64,000 bases of DNA from Enterococcus termitis (GTDB lineage Bacteria; Bacillota; Bacilli; Lactobacillales; Enterococcaceae): assembly GCF_001730305.1 (NCBI RefSeq), contig NZ_MIJY01000001.1, forward strand, positions 372,001 through 436,000, given 5' to 3'. How positions within the stretch are numbered: position 1 is the first letter of the stretch; each line of letters starts with the position of its first letter. The notes under the pieces are model-generated. The model saw only the letters and a program-made list of their open reading frames with translations, searched no databases and was not told the DNA's origin. The position numbers and the translations under genes were made by a program. Of this stretch, positions 46,022 through 54,084 are shown piece by piece.

Positions 46022-47344
46022 ATGGCTACGAAACACGATCAAATATTGAAATACATTGAAGGTTTACCAATCGGCGACCGGATTTCAGTTCGAAGCATTG
46101 CAAAAAATCTTGGTGTCAGCGAAGGAACAGCGTATCGTGCCATCAAAGACGCGGAAAATATCGGATTAGTTTCTACGATTCAGCGTGTAGGAACCATTCG
46201 GATTGAGCGGAAACTAAAAAAACACATTGAAAAATTAACCTTTGGTGAAGTTGTTCGGATTATTGAAGGAGATGTGTTGGGTGGCTCTGCTGGTTTAGAT
46301 AAAGTCTTGAATAAATTTGTGATCGGAGCCATGACTGAAAAGGCGATGACACGCTATATTACTCCAGGCTCACTGATGATTGTCGGAAATCGACAAGGCG
46401 TACAAAAATTAGCCTTAGAGAATGGCGCTGCAGTTTTGATCACTGGTGGTTTTGATACTGAAAGTGAAATAGCTGATTTAGCAGATAAATTGGAAATGCC
46501 TGTTTTGAGAACGACGTACGATACATTTACTGTTGCGACAATGATCAACCGTGCACTAAGCGATCAATTGATTAAAAAAGACATTATGTTGGTCAGTGAT
46601 ATTTACACCAGTTTAGAAAAGACCAACTATTTATATGCCACTAACACTATCGCTGATTATCAGCACTTGTCTGAAAAAACACACCATTCTCGTTTTCCAG
46701 TAGTGAATAAAAGCCTTCGTTTGGTGGGGATTGTAACAGCGAAAGATGTACTAGGAAAATCAGAAACACTAACGATGGATAAGGTAATGACGAAAGATCC
46801 GATCGTTGTTAAAAAAATGATGAGTGTAGCAAGTGTCAGCCACCAAATGATTTGGGATGGCTTAGAAGTTATGCCCGTAGTTGAAGACGATTTGTCATTG
46901 GTTGGATTTGTTTCCAGACAAGATGTAATGAAAGCAATGCAGCTCGTCCAAAGACAACCGCAAATCGCAGATACGATCTCGGATCAAATTTCTGGTGAAG
47001 TTATGCCTGTGGAAGAGACCGGGAAGAATGGTGACATTCAATTTAAATTTACTGTTGCACCGCAAATGGTGAACAGTGTCGGAACCATCTCGTTTGGTGT
47101 TTTAAGTGAGATTATTGCAAACGTGACTCAACGGACGATGATTACAAATCAGCGTAGAAACGTTTTGATCGAACAAATGAGTTTACACTATTTACGATTG
47201 ATTCAGCTGGAAAGTGAACTGGATATTCGCCCACGCGTGTTGGAGATCGGTCGACGTTCAGCGAAACTGGACATCGAAGTTTATTTAGAAAATGCGCTTG
47301 TGGCTAAGGCTATTGTGGTCTGTCAAGTAATGGAGCGGACTTAG
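46022..47344 (+). CDS. YtoI-like protein: HTH, DRTGG, CBS pair and hot-dog domain
   Basis: 440 residues. N-terminal winged helix (about 1-65: SIAKNLGVSEGTAYRAIKDA), DRTGG domain (about 75-185: LENGAAVLITGGFDTESEIADL), two CBS domains (about 195-310: HHSRFPVVNKSLRLVGIVTA, VMPVVEDDLSLVGFVSRQDV), and a C-terminal hot-dog thioesterase-like domain (about 330-440). This matches B. subtilis YtoI, a likely nucleotide-sensing regulator of unknown targets. SD AGGAGG. It lies 12 bp upstream of nrnA, the same pairing as ytoI-ytqI (nrnA). Confidence 0.88.
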   Translation: MATKHDQILKYIEGLPIGDRISVRSIAKNLGVSEGTAYRAIKDAENIGLVSTIQRVGTIRIERKLKKHIEKLTFGEVVRIIEGDVLGGSAGLDKVLNKFVIGAMTEKAMTRYITPGSLMIVGNRQGVQKLALENGAAVLITGGFDTESEIADLADKLEMPVLRTTYDTFTVATMINRALSDQLIKKDIMLVSDIYTSLEKTNYLYATNTIADYQHLSEKTHHSRFPVVNKSLRLVGIVTAKDVLGKSETLTMDKVMTKDPIVVKKMMSVASVSHQMIWDGLEVMPVVEDDLSLVGFVSRQDVMKAMQLVQRQPQIADTISDQISGEVMPVEETGKNGDIQFKFTVAPQMVNSVGTISFGVLSEIIANVTQRTMITNQRRNVLIEQMSLHYLRLIQLESELDIRPRVLEIGRRSAKLDIEVYLENALVAKAIVVCQVMERT

Positions 47345-47356
47345 GAGGAATATAGG

Positions 47357-48307
47357 ATGGACGTTTTAAAAGAAATTTTAGTAACGATCAAAGCATACGA
47401 AACGATTATTATTCATCGTCATCAACGACCAGACCCAGATGCAATTGGCTCTCAGGTTGGATTGGCGGAAATATTGCGTAAAAGTTATCCTGAAAAACAA
47501 ATCTATCAAGCGGGTGGACCTGTTGAAGGCTTGGAATTTTTAGCAACAATGGATGAAGTTTCAGATGATCTCTATAAAGAAGCGTTGGTAATTGTTACAG
47601 ACACTGCGAATTCTCCTAGAATCAGTGATGAACGCTATAAAATGGGAAAACAGTTGATCAAAATCGATCATCACCCCAATGATGATCCTTACGGAGATTT
47701 GATTTGGGTCAATACAGAAGCGAGCAGCTGCAGTGAAATCATTGTAGATTTTTATCATCATAATCAGGCTGAACTACAGATGAGTGATGAAGCAGCTAGA
47801 CTCTTGTATGCAGGAATCGTTGGTGACACGGGCAGGTTTTTATATCCAGCGACAACTCCCCATACGCTTGAGGTTGCAGCTGAATTGATGACGTATGATT
47901 TTAAAACAGCTGACTTGAATCGTGAGCTGGAGCAAATCCCGATGAGTGTAGCAAAATTGGCCGGTTATGTCTATCAAAATATTGAAGTCGATAACAATGG
48001 AGCAGCGAAAGTCATTTTGCCTCAAACGTTATTAGATGAATACGGCATCGTAGATTCTGAAACCGCGGCAATCGTGTCTCTACCGGGCGTGATTGATGAA
48101 GTGTTAGCTTGGGCGATTTTTGTTCAACAACCTGAGGGATACTATCGTGTACGGTTAAGATCAAAAGGACCTGTGATTAATGAATTAGCGAAAAAACATC
48201 ATGGTGGAGGGCATCCTTTAGCTAGCGGTGCCAATGCGAAAAATAAGGCAGAGGTCGATGTCATCTATAGTGAAATTCAAGAACTGTGTGAGAGATTCAT
48301 AAAATAG
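47357..48307 (+). CDS. nrnA: Bifunctional oligoribonuclease/pAp phosphatase NrnA
   Basis: 316 residues of the DHH/DHHA1 phosphoesterase family. It degrades short oligoribonucleotides and dephosphorylates pAp to AMP. Motifs: IIHRHQRPDPDAIGSQVGL, VTDTANSPRISD, the DHH motif in IKIDHHPNDDP, GIVGDTGRFLYPATT, and DHHA1 KKHHGGGHPLASGA. SD AGGAGG; 12 bp after the YtoI-like gene, so probably in one operon. Confidence 0.94.
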   Translation: MDVLKEILVTIKAYETIIIHRHQRPDPDAIGSQVGLAEILRKSYPEKQIYQAGGPVEGLEFLATMDEVSDDLYKEALVIVTDTANSPRISDERYKMGKQLIKIDHHPNDDPYGDLIWVNTEASSCSEIIVDFYHHNQAELQMSDEAARLLYAGIVGDTGRFLYPATTPHTLEVAAELMTYDFKTADLNRELEQIPMSVAKLAGYVYQNIEVDNNGAAKVILPQTLLDEYGIVDSETAAIVSLPGVIDEVLAWAIFVQQPEGYYRVRLRSKGPVINELAKKHHGGGHPLASGANAKNKAEVDVIYSEIQELCERFIK

Positions 48308-48319
48308 CGTATGAAAGTG

Positions 48320-48440
48320 TTTACAATTCATGTTGTATCTATTATACTAAGGCTAGTTGAATAGCGGATAGTGATTGTCATAGACAAGCTAAACCTGATT
48401 GTACCAAGTGATTTTACTTGGTGTGGTTAGGTTTTTTCTT
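48320..48440 (+). promoter_or_regulatory. Promoter followed by a terminator hairpin: attenuator or small RNA
   Basis: TTTACA (48320-48325), 17 bp, TATACT (48343-48348). About 40 bp later a terminator, AACCTGATTGTACCAAGT / ACTTGGTGTGGTTAGGTT, ends in TTTTTTC at about 48437, still 66 bp before the phosphatase start. A small hairpin TTGTC-ATA-GACAA lies before it. No second promoter is obvious between terminator and gene. Confidence 0.6.
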
Positions 48441-48506
48441 TTTTTAGAAGTTGAGCAATCTAACGACTAGACAACAAAAAATAGCTAAGTTAAGGGAGAG
48501 AAGAAA

Positions 48507-49349
48507 ATGAAATTGAAAAAAATGTTTGTTGGAGCGGCTTTATTAACAATGGTCTTAGGTGGGTGTAGTAATGGGGGTGCTACAGAAGAAAAGAAAACAG
48601 AGGCAAAAGAAAGTAAAAGCTCTGAAGTGGTGATCTATCTTGCACGTCATGGAAAAACGATGTTGAATACGGTAGATCGTTCTCAAGGCTGGATCGATGC
48701 GCCATTAACACTTGCTGGAGTTGAAGTTGCAGAAGATTTGGGCAAAGGACTGTCTGATGTAACCTTCGATAAAGTTGTTACTAGTGACAGTGGACGTGCG
48801 ATTGAAACAGCTGAGTTGGTCTTGAAAAATAATGGACAAGAAGAGCTAATCCAAAAAATGACGAAAGACAAACGACTTAGAGAATATAATTTTGGCACCT
48901 ATGAAGGGTTAATGAACGAAGAGATGCTGAGCGCAGTCGCAAAAGAACAAGGAAAAACCTATGAAGAATACAACGAATGGATGCAGGAAGTTGGTTTTTA
49001 TAAAGGTATTTTGAGTTTTGCTGATGTGTTATCCGAGTTAGATAAGAAAAATGTTGAAGAAGGTGTCAACTGGCCGGCAGAAGATAGTAAAACCATTGTT
49101 GCTCGCTTAACAGCAGGTCTGGATGATATTGTGAAGGATGCAGAAAAAGAAGGCACAAATAATGTCTTAGTCGTGTCACATGGAATGAGTATTATTACAT
49201 TATTAGGTGAATTAGATGCAAATGCAGACTTGCCAGATGGCGGATTGAAAAATGCGAGTGTGTCAAAAGTAACGTATAAAAATGGAAAATATACGATCGA
49301 TAGTGTCAATGATCTTTCTTACGTTGAAAAAGGCAAAGAAAGTAAATAA
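48507..49349 (+). CDS. Lipoprotein of the histidine phosphatase superfamily
   Basis: 280 residues. Signal peptide with lipobox LGGC (lipidated C20), charged linker, then a phosphoglycerate-mutase-like domain (about 45-270): phospho-histidine motif ARHGKTMLN, VTSDSGRAIETAELV, LREYNFGTYEGLMNEEM, and the second histidine in VVSHGMSI. A surface-exposed phosphatase; substrate unknown. SD AAGGGAG. Its leader carries a terminator, so expression may be conditional. Confidence 0.88.
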   Translation: MKLKKMFVGAALLTMVLGGCSNGGATEEKKTEAKESKSSEVVIYLARHGKTMLNTVDRSQGWIDAPLTLAGVEVAEDLGKGLSDVTFDKVVTSDSGRAIETAELVLKNNGQEELIQKMTKDKRLREYNFGTYEGLMNEEMLSAVAKEQGKTYEEYNEWMQEVGFYKGILSFADVLSELDKKNVEEGVNWPAEDSKTIVARLTAGLDDIVKDAEKEGTNNVLVVSHGMSIITLLGELDANADLPDGGLKNASVSKVTYKNGKYTIDSVNDLSYVEKGKESK

Positions 49350-49461
49350 ATCCAATTAAATTTACTATTTGTAAATAGAATAGTTCTTTTCTTTCGTTTA
49401 GAAGTACGCTAAAATGAAGTGATAATACTTTAAAAGAGAACGATAATGAAGGAGAATTTAA

Positions 49462-49806
49462 ATGGAAAATTTACCAAGTTGCCCTGAATGCGGCTCAACA
49501 TACACTTACGAGGATCGAGGTCTGATGATCTGCCCTGAATGCGCACATGAATGGTCACCAACAGATACAGCAGAAGATACAGCTGCTGTGATCAAAGATT
49601 CAAATGGCAACGTGTTAGCTGATGGTGATAATGTAACAGTTATCAAAGATCTAAAAGTCAAAGGGGCAAGTGGGGCGATCAAGCAAGGCACGAAAGTGAA
49701 AGGCATTCGTTTAGTGGTTGATGCGGCAGATGGCCATAATATTGATTGTAAAGTTGAAGGATTTGGTCCGATGAAATTGAAATCTGAGTTTGTGAAGAAG
49801 AATTAG
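49462..49806 (+). CDS. YjdM/PhnA-family zinc-ribbon protein
   Basis: 114 residues. N-terminal zinc ribbon with C7, C10, C24 and C27 (CPEC twice), then the PhnA C-terminal domain with [20 protein letters not shown] and [20 protein letters not shown]. Despite the name it is not shown to act on phosphonates; function unclear. SD AAGGAG. Monocistronic with a terminator at 49836-49871. Confidence 0.92.
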   Translation: MENLPSCPECGSTYTYEDRGLMICPECAHEWSPTDTAEDTAAVIKDSNGNVLADGDNVTVIKDLKVKGASGAIKQGTKVKGIRLVVDAADGHNIDCKVEGFGPMKLKSEFVKKN

Positions 49807-49835
49807 AGGATAAATAATCAAGCAGTTTATCATTG

Positions 49836-49873
49836 TCGAGTGTTAAGAGTTTATCTCTGGCACTCGTTTTTTG
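49836..49873 (+). terminator. Terminator after the YjdM-like gene
   Basis: CGAGTGTTAAGAG / CTCTGGCACTCG stem (CGAGTG with CACTCG outermost), then TTTTTTG. Confidence 0.8.
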
Positions 49874-49921
49874 TTTGAACTAATCAGGTAGATTTCTCTA
49901 CAAAATTGCTTTGTTTTATGC

Positions 49922-50050
49922 TATAATAAGCTCGTAAAGAGGATATGCGCTAACATACCCTCTTCGACAGAGCCGTTTAAGACGGTAACTAGTTTAGATT
50001 ATTTTTTTAAGAATAACCGTTGCCAGTCAAAGCTGACGGTTATTTTTTGT
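49922..50050 (+). ncRNA. Probable antitoxin RNA of the type I toxin-antitoxin locus
   Basis: Extended -10 TGCTATAAT (TATAAT 49922-49927). Predicted RNA of about 110 nt starts with a hairpin AAGAGG...CCTCTT and ends in AATAACCGT / ACGGTTATTTTTT. The 3' end overlaps that of the toxin gene on the other strand and both can use the same terminator stem, as in Fst/par and TxpA/RatA loci. Confidence 0.7.
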
Positions 50051-50138
50051 CTTTAAGCAATTCCACAATCAGTTTGATCAAGGCGATGGTAAACATACCA
50101 AAGCTTAAAATCAGCTGAATTGCTTCCAATGCGGACAA
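50040..50138 (-). CDS. Holin-like small hydrophobic toxin (type I TA)
   Basis: 32 residues, reading (M)SALEAIQLILSFGMFTI and then ALIKLIVELLKDKK: a single membrane helix with the EAIQLxxSFGMFTIALI pattern of the putative holin-like toxins of Lactobacillales. Start TTG at 50138, chosen for SD AGGAG 8 bp ahead. Such peptides depolarise the membrane and are silenced by an antisense RNA; the convergent RNA signals on the plus strand fit. Its long leader (up to about 50310) has TATAAT-like sequence on the minus strand near 50305. Confidence 0.8.
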   Translation of the reverse strand: MSALEAIQLILSFGMFTIALIKLIVELLKDKK

Positions 50139-50150
50139 AAGGCATTCTCC

Positions 50151-50225
50151 TTTTGCTGAGAAACACAGTGAATGGTTTTATGAACTGATGTTGAACAGTA
50201 CAAGGCGACTATTAGGAGCGTTGCC
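50151..50225 (+). repeat. EFAR-like repeat fragment
   Basis: TTTTGCTGAGAA followed by TTGAACAGTACAAGG and GAGCGTTGC match the head of the units at 25373 (TTTTGCTGAGAATC, GGTACAAGGTGACTG, GAACGTTGCG). Only the head is kept. It lies in the leader of the holin-like toxin gene, in antisense. Confidence 0.55.
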
Positions 50226-50366
50226 TCTTCTGTAATTTCAGTACTCACTTTCATAAGCACCACCACCTTTCAGAAGTCGCCACCGTCATAACTTCTCTGT
50301 TCTTTTATTATATCATAATAAACATTAATAACGTATGTTTATTTCAGTCTTTTTGTCGTTATTTTG

Positions 50367-50645
50367 TTATATAGAAATCGACTGTTTTTCAGTAATAACA
50401 CAAATCTGTTTCTCTAAAATGTTCAGCATGCTTTCCACTTCTTTAAAATAGCTGTGATAAATTTTCCCACAAGCATAATATTCACGAATGATTTTCTTTT
50501 TGTTCACAGGTATATTTTGGTCACTGAAAAAATCATTCAATAATAACAACGGTTTTTCCCAAGATTGCATTCTTTCTAAGACCTCTTTTACATCTAAAAT
50601 ATCCTGATAAGGAACTGCTTTAATACACTTTACTGATTTTTCCAT
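50367..50645 (-). CDS. Hypothetical 92-residue protein
   Basis: Not recognised. Predicted mostly helical, with two heptad-like stretches (LDVKEVLERMQSW, YFKEVESMLNILEKQI), cysteines at positions 7, 58 and 80 or so, and no signal or membrane segment. SD AAGGAAG is well placed before the ATG and codon use is ordinary, so I believe it is a gene. Neighbours (toxin-antitoxin locus on one side, RNA-like elements on the other) do not suggest a role. Confidence 0.6.
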   Translation of the reverse strand: MEKSVKCIKAVPYQDILDVKEVLERMQSWEKPLLLLNDFFSDQNIPVNKKKIIREYYACGKIYHSYFKEVESMLNILEKQICVITEKQSISI

Positions 50646-50837
50646 AAAAATCTTCCTTTCTTTCGTTCAAAATAATGGGTGAAACGATACAAAAAAACGA
50701 TACAAGCAGCGTACAACTACCAATATCGTTTCCAAAGCGAGAGAAGTTTAGCTAAACGACCGAAAAATAACAATCACGTCTAGAAATTCAGACAAAAATT
50801 CGGTACAATAAAGAAGCTAGAACTTCGGAACTAGCAA

Positions 50838-50921
50838 GGGCAACTTGTATAGATAGTGTGTGCTGTCTATGCAGGGCTTTATCACTCGGTTGGCGCCAAG
50901 TGATAAAGTGCCTATTTTTTT
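50838..50921 (+). ncRNA. Structured RNA-like element, copy 1
   Basis: Begins GGGCAACTTGT, contains GTGTGTGCTGTC, GGTTGGCG and AAAGTGCC, and ends in TATTTTTTT. Likely folds as an outer GGCA/TGCC helix enclosing ATAGATAG / CTGTCTAT and CTTTATCACT / AGTGATAAAG hairpins. The same framework recurs at 51098. The T-run makes it terminator-like. Confidence 0.55.
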
Positions 50922-50984
50922 CTGTTTTATGCTTGTACAACGTGTAAACGATTCACCTCCCTGGTAAAACTAGCAGAATAGAAA

Positions 50985-51022
50985 AAACGGTATCAGCTTT
51001 CACTAATACCGTTGACAATAGT
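50985..51022 (-). terminator. Hairpin with T-run on the minus strand
   Basis: AACGGTAT / ATACCGTT stem around about 12 nt; the plus-strand A-run at its left end reads as TTTTTTC on the minus strand. It would end a leftward transcript coming from the 51.1-51.4 kb region. Confidence 0.6.
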
Positions 51023-51097
51023 CCAACAAATAAACCTGTCTTTTATATCTAAAAAGAAGTTAGATACAACAAAACAAGCGAGTTTGTTTCTCGCACT

Positions 51098-51180
51098 ATT
51101 GGCAGTTTGTTCCGGCAGTGTGTGCTGTCATTACAATACTTTTGTACATTTGATTGGCGGTCAAATGGAAAAGTGCCAAT
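51098..51180 (+). ncRNA. Structured RNA-like element, copy 2
   Basis: ATTGGCA (51098-51104) pairs with TGCCAAT (51174-51180). It carries TTTGT then AGTGTGTGCTGTC at the same offset from GGCA as in copy 1, and CATTTGA-TTGGCGG-TCAAATG as second hairpin with the shared TTGGCG loop. No T-run follows, so unlike copy 1 it is not terminator-like. The 50646-51409 stretch has no gene I can support. Confidence 0.55.
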
Positions 51181-51409
51181 GATTATTTAATTATCGTTTA
51201 AACTAGGAAAAGTTTCCTTCGTTTCATTTCTATTCTACAACTTAAGTATACCGAATTGAATACGCCGGTTCAACGGGAACAGAAGAAATTTTTTGAACTT
51301 TATTTTCATGAAAAATTGTAAATAGTGCGTAATTAATAGGTAACAAATAGGAGAAAGTGAGCGCGTATTGTTTTTTGTCTTTTTTACCCCTTTTCGCAAG
51401 TGTTAAGAT

Positions 51410-51832
51410 CTATTGATTTTCATACCGCGTCCAACCCCACCATTTTGGAACTAACTCTTCAAGTCTAACCGTTTCTCGTGTCTGGTAATCGACCATGATC
51501 TCGGTATCTTTATTTTTAGGAGAAAATTGGAGTAATAGTTCTCTACAACCACCACAAGGCATTCCACCTAAACCTTCAGGAGCATCACTACGAAATGTAA
51601 TGCTGCGTTTAATGACTGTTTGACCGCTATTCATGTACATATTTAATGCGGCTGTCCGCTCAGCACATAAATCCATAACACCACCACAACTTTCAATACA
51701 AAAGCCAGTATAAATTTCACCGTTTTCACTTTCTAATGCGCAAACAACATGATGCGCATAAATAAAAGGTGTAACTTCTGTGGGATAATACTCTTTTTGG
51801 GCTTTTTCATACAACGTTTCCCAGATATCCAT
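51410..51832 (-). CDS. Cytidine/blasticidin-deaminase-like protein
   Basis: 140 residues of the cytidine deaminase superfamily. Zinc site: CAERTAALNMY (CAE, general-base glutamate) and MPCGGCRELL (PCxxC). HHVVCALESENGEIYTGFCI forms the first strands. It resembles short tetrameric Cdd and blasticidin-S-deaminase-like proteins more than the housekeeping nucleoside enzyme; the substrate is uncertain. Monocistronic, weak SD. Confidence 0.8.
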   Translation of the reverse strand: MDIWETLYEKAQKEYYPTEVTPFIYAHHVVCALESENGEIYTGFCIESCGGVMDLCAERTAALNMYMNSGQTVIKRSITFRSDAPEGLGGMPCGGCRELLLQFSPKNKDTEIMVDYQTRETVRLEELVPKWWGWTRYENQ

Positions 51833-51911
51833 AAATTTATCTCCATTCGCTTATTGATAGTATTCATTATAACAAGAGGATATCCCAAAGAATAGCTATT
51901 CTTAATAAGTA

Positions 51912-51952
51912 AAAACGCTAGAAAGAAGTCTTGCATTCTTTCCAGCGCTTTG
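51912..51952 (-). terminator. Terminator of the small membrane protein gene
   Basis: AACGCTAGAAAGAA / TTCTTTCCAGCGCT stem, with T-rich end on the minus strand. Confidence 0.8.
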
Positions 51953-51957
51953 TGTCC

Positions 51958-52281
51958 CTATTTAGAATCTTCCCGAAAAGATTGCACTCTTTTCACCCCA
52001 CGCCAAAGATTGAGAACGGCTAACACGCCACCTAAAATCAGCGGAATCCACAATAATTCTGGCGAGTAACTTAGCTTATTTAGTTGCTCTGTAGAATGAT
52101 TATCTTCCAACGTCCACAATCCTTGCAACACTTGAAAACTAAAGGCCATCATAAAGGTTGCAATTAGTAAAAGAACGAATCCGATATAGTGCAGTTTGCT
52201 TTTTTTTCTAATAATAGCAAATACAATGTATAAAAAAAGTAAAAAGATAGGAACGCCAAAAGCAAAGTATGGATTTAACAT
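51958..52281 (-). CDS. Small membrane protein with three predicted helices
   Basis: 107 residues, not recognised. Hydrophobic segments about 5-23 (FAFGVPIFLLFLYIVFAII), 30-50 (IGFVLLLIATFMMAFSFQVL) and 73-90 (PELLWIPLILGGVLAVLNLW), with a basic C-terminus. The start is followed upstream by AAAAAGCC; SD is GGAGGC. Monocistronic. Its leader contains a hairpin GCTGCAT / ATGCAGC (52312-52336). Confidence 0.65.
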   Translation of the reverse strand: MLNPYFAFGVPIFLLFLYIVFAIIRKKSKLHYIGFVLLLIATFMMAFSFQVLQGLWTLEDNHSTEQLNKLSYSPELLWIPLILGGVLAVLNLWRGVKRVQSFREDSK

Positions 52282-52594
52282 AAAAAAGCCTCCGTATGTA
52301 AAAACTGATTACACGCTGCATAGCAAAATGCAGCATGTAGTAAATGATCTAAAAGCCTACAAATCAATCATACTGCAATTTTTTTGATTTGCAAAATATA
52401 TTTACTGTGTCAAATGACTATTCTTCTTTTTTCTACTACACTAAATAAGAGGAAGAAGTTCCTGTTTGTTTCATAAGTCATTAGAAAAAACGTGTCGTCT
52501 ATTTTATAAAAAGAGAGAAAATCACTAAGCATCATGGGTTTTTATGGTATAATGCATGAGGACTTAGACAACAAGGATAGAAAGCGGTGAGAAA
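52282..52594 (+). promoter_or_regulatory. Intergenic region with cshB promoter
   Basis: Extended -10 TGGTATAAT (TATAAT 52548-52553) about 40 bp before the helicase start. The rest holds the hairpin of the leftward gene's leader and nothing else I can name. Confidence 0.6.
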
Positions 52595-53947
52595 ATGAGT
52601 TCATTTAAACAATTTCAATTCAATGATTTTATTATGGAAGCATTAGCAGATAAAGGGTTTGAGCAGCCAACAGAAGTGCAAGAAAAACTGATTCCTGTGA
52701 TTAAAAAAGGCAAAAGCGTCATCGGTCAATCTCAAACAGGTAGCGGGAAGACACACACGTTTTTACTGCCATTGATGAATAAAATAAAGCCTGAGCTTGA
52801 TGAAGTTCAAATAGTGATTACGGCACCCAGCCGAGAGTTGGCCAATCAAATTTATCAAGAAGCGATCCAAATCGGTAAATTTAGTCAACCGGAAATTCGT
52901 GTAACAAATTTTGTCGGTGGAACAGATAAACAGCGCCAACTGGCTAAATTGAAAAATCAACAGCCTCATGTGGTGATCGGAACACCAGGTAGAATCTTGG
53001 ATCTGATCAACGAACAGGCATTAAAAGCACATACAGCATCTGCCTTTGTAGTTGATGAAGCAGATATGACATTAGATATGGGCTTTTTAGAAGAAGTCGA
53101 TCAAATTGCTGGACGTTTGCCGGATAAGCTGCAAATGATGGTCTTTTCAGCAACGATTCCTGAAAAGCTGAAACCATTCCTTAAAAAATATATGGAAAAT
53201 CCTGTTGTTGAGCATATTCAGCCGAAAAATATTATTTCGGAAACGATTGATAACTGGTTGATTTCAACAAAAGGAAAAGACAAAAATCGTCTGATTTATC
53301 AATTATTAACGATTGGACATCCTTATTTAGCTATTGTTTTTGCTAATACGAAACAACGTGTTGACGAAATCACTGAATATTTGAAGGATCAAGGCTTGAA
53401 AGTAGCGAAAATCCATGGCGATATTTCTCCGAGAGAGCGTAAACGAGTGATGCGTCAAGTACAGGATCTTGAATTTCAATATGTCGTGGCAACGGACTTA
53501 GCTGCCCGTGGGATTGATATCGAAGGTGTGTCACATGTAATCAATGCTGAGGTACCAAGCGATTTGGACTTTTTCATTCATCGTGTGGGACGAACAGGAA
53601 GAAATGGGTTAGATGGGACAGCGATCACGCTTTATTCACCTGCTGATGAAGAAGCGATTTCAGAAGTAGAGCAACTTGGGATCGAATTTCATCCTAAGGA
53701 AATCAAAGACGGTGAAATCGTTGAAACGTATGATCGTAATCGTAGAACCAAGCGTGAAAAAACAAAGGATTCATTAGATGATCCAACCTTGATCGGTTTA
53801 GTCAAAAAGAAAAAGAAAAAAATTAAACCGGGCTATAAGAAAAAAATCGATCGTGCTATTTCTGCCAGCAATAAACAAAAACGCAAAGTTGAACGTCGTC
53901 AGCAAACAAGAACGGCAAAAAAATCTAAAAAGAATAGTTATAAATAA
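52595..53947 (+). CDS. cshB: DEAD-box RNA helicase, CshB type
   Basis: 450 residues. Q motif FNDFIMEALADKGFEQPTEVQ, Walker A SQTGSGKT, motif Ib GTPGRILD, Walker B VDEAD, motif III SAT, motif V ATDLAARGID, and motif VI HRVGRTGR. The C-terminal tail is very basic (KKKKKKIKPGYKKKIDRAIS), as in CshB proteins of low-GC Gram-positives that work in mRNA turnover and cold growth. SD AAAGCGG is modest. Followed by a terminator at 53950-53989. Confidence 0.92.
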   Translation: MSSFKQFQFNDFIMEALADKGFEQPTEVQEKLIPVIKKGKSVIGQSQTGSGKTHTFLLPLMNKIKPELDEVQIVITAPSRELANQIYQEAIQIGKFSQPEIRVTNFVGGTDKQRQLAKLKNQQPHVVIGTPGRILDLINEQALKAHTASAFVVDEADMTLDMGFLEEVDQIAGRLPDKLQMMVFSATIPEKLKPFLKKYMENPVVEHIQPKNIISETIDNWLISTKGKDKNRLIYQLLTIGHPYLAIVFANTKQRVDEITEYLKDQGLKVAKIHGDISPRERKRVMRQVQDLEFQYVVATDLAARGIDIEGVSHVINAEVPSDLDFFIHRVGRTGRNGLDGTAITLYSPADEEAISEVEQLGIEFHPKEIKDGEIVETYDRNRRTKREKTKDSLDDPTLIGLVKKKKKKIKPGYKKKIDRAISASNKQKRKVERRQQTRTAKKSKKNSYK

Positions 53948-53949
53948 AT

Positions 53950-53989
53950 GAAAAGAGATAATGGCAGTTGCTGCTGTTATCTTTTTTCA
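53950..53989 (+). terminator. Terminator after cshB
   Basis: AAAGAGATAATGGCAG / TGCTGTTATCTTTTTTC stem-loop with T-run. Confidence 0.85.
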
Positions 53990-54084
53990 TTTTGTATCAA
54001 TGTATGATTTTTCTTAATCAATAGATCATTCAATGGTATACTTGTACGTAACAAGCTGAGTTCAACCGACAAGGAGTGGTTATT

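Noticed and set aside
50939-50975. Second small toxin gene opposite RNA element 1
   Set aside because: A GGGAGGTG on the minus strand is followed only by a 9-codon frame or by a TTG frame with bad spacing; no hydrophobic peptide.
50838-51180. T-box or known riboswitch
   Set aside because: No GGGTGGNACCGCG sequence, no downstream gene on the plus strand, and no motif of a riboswitch class I can recall.
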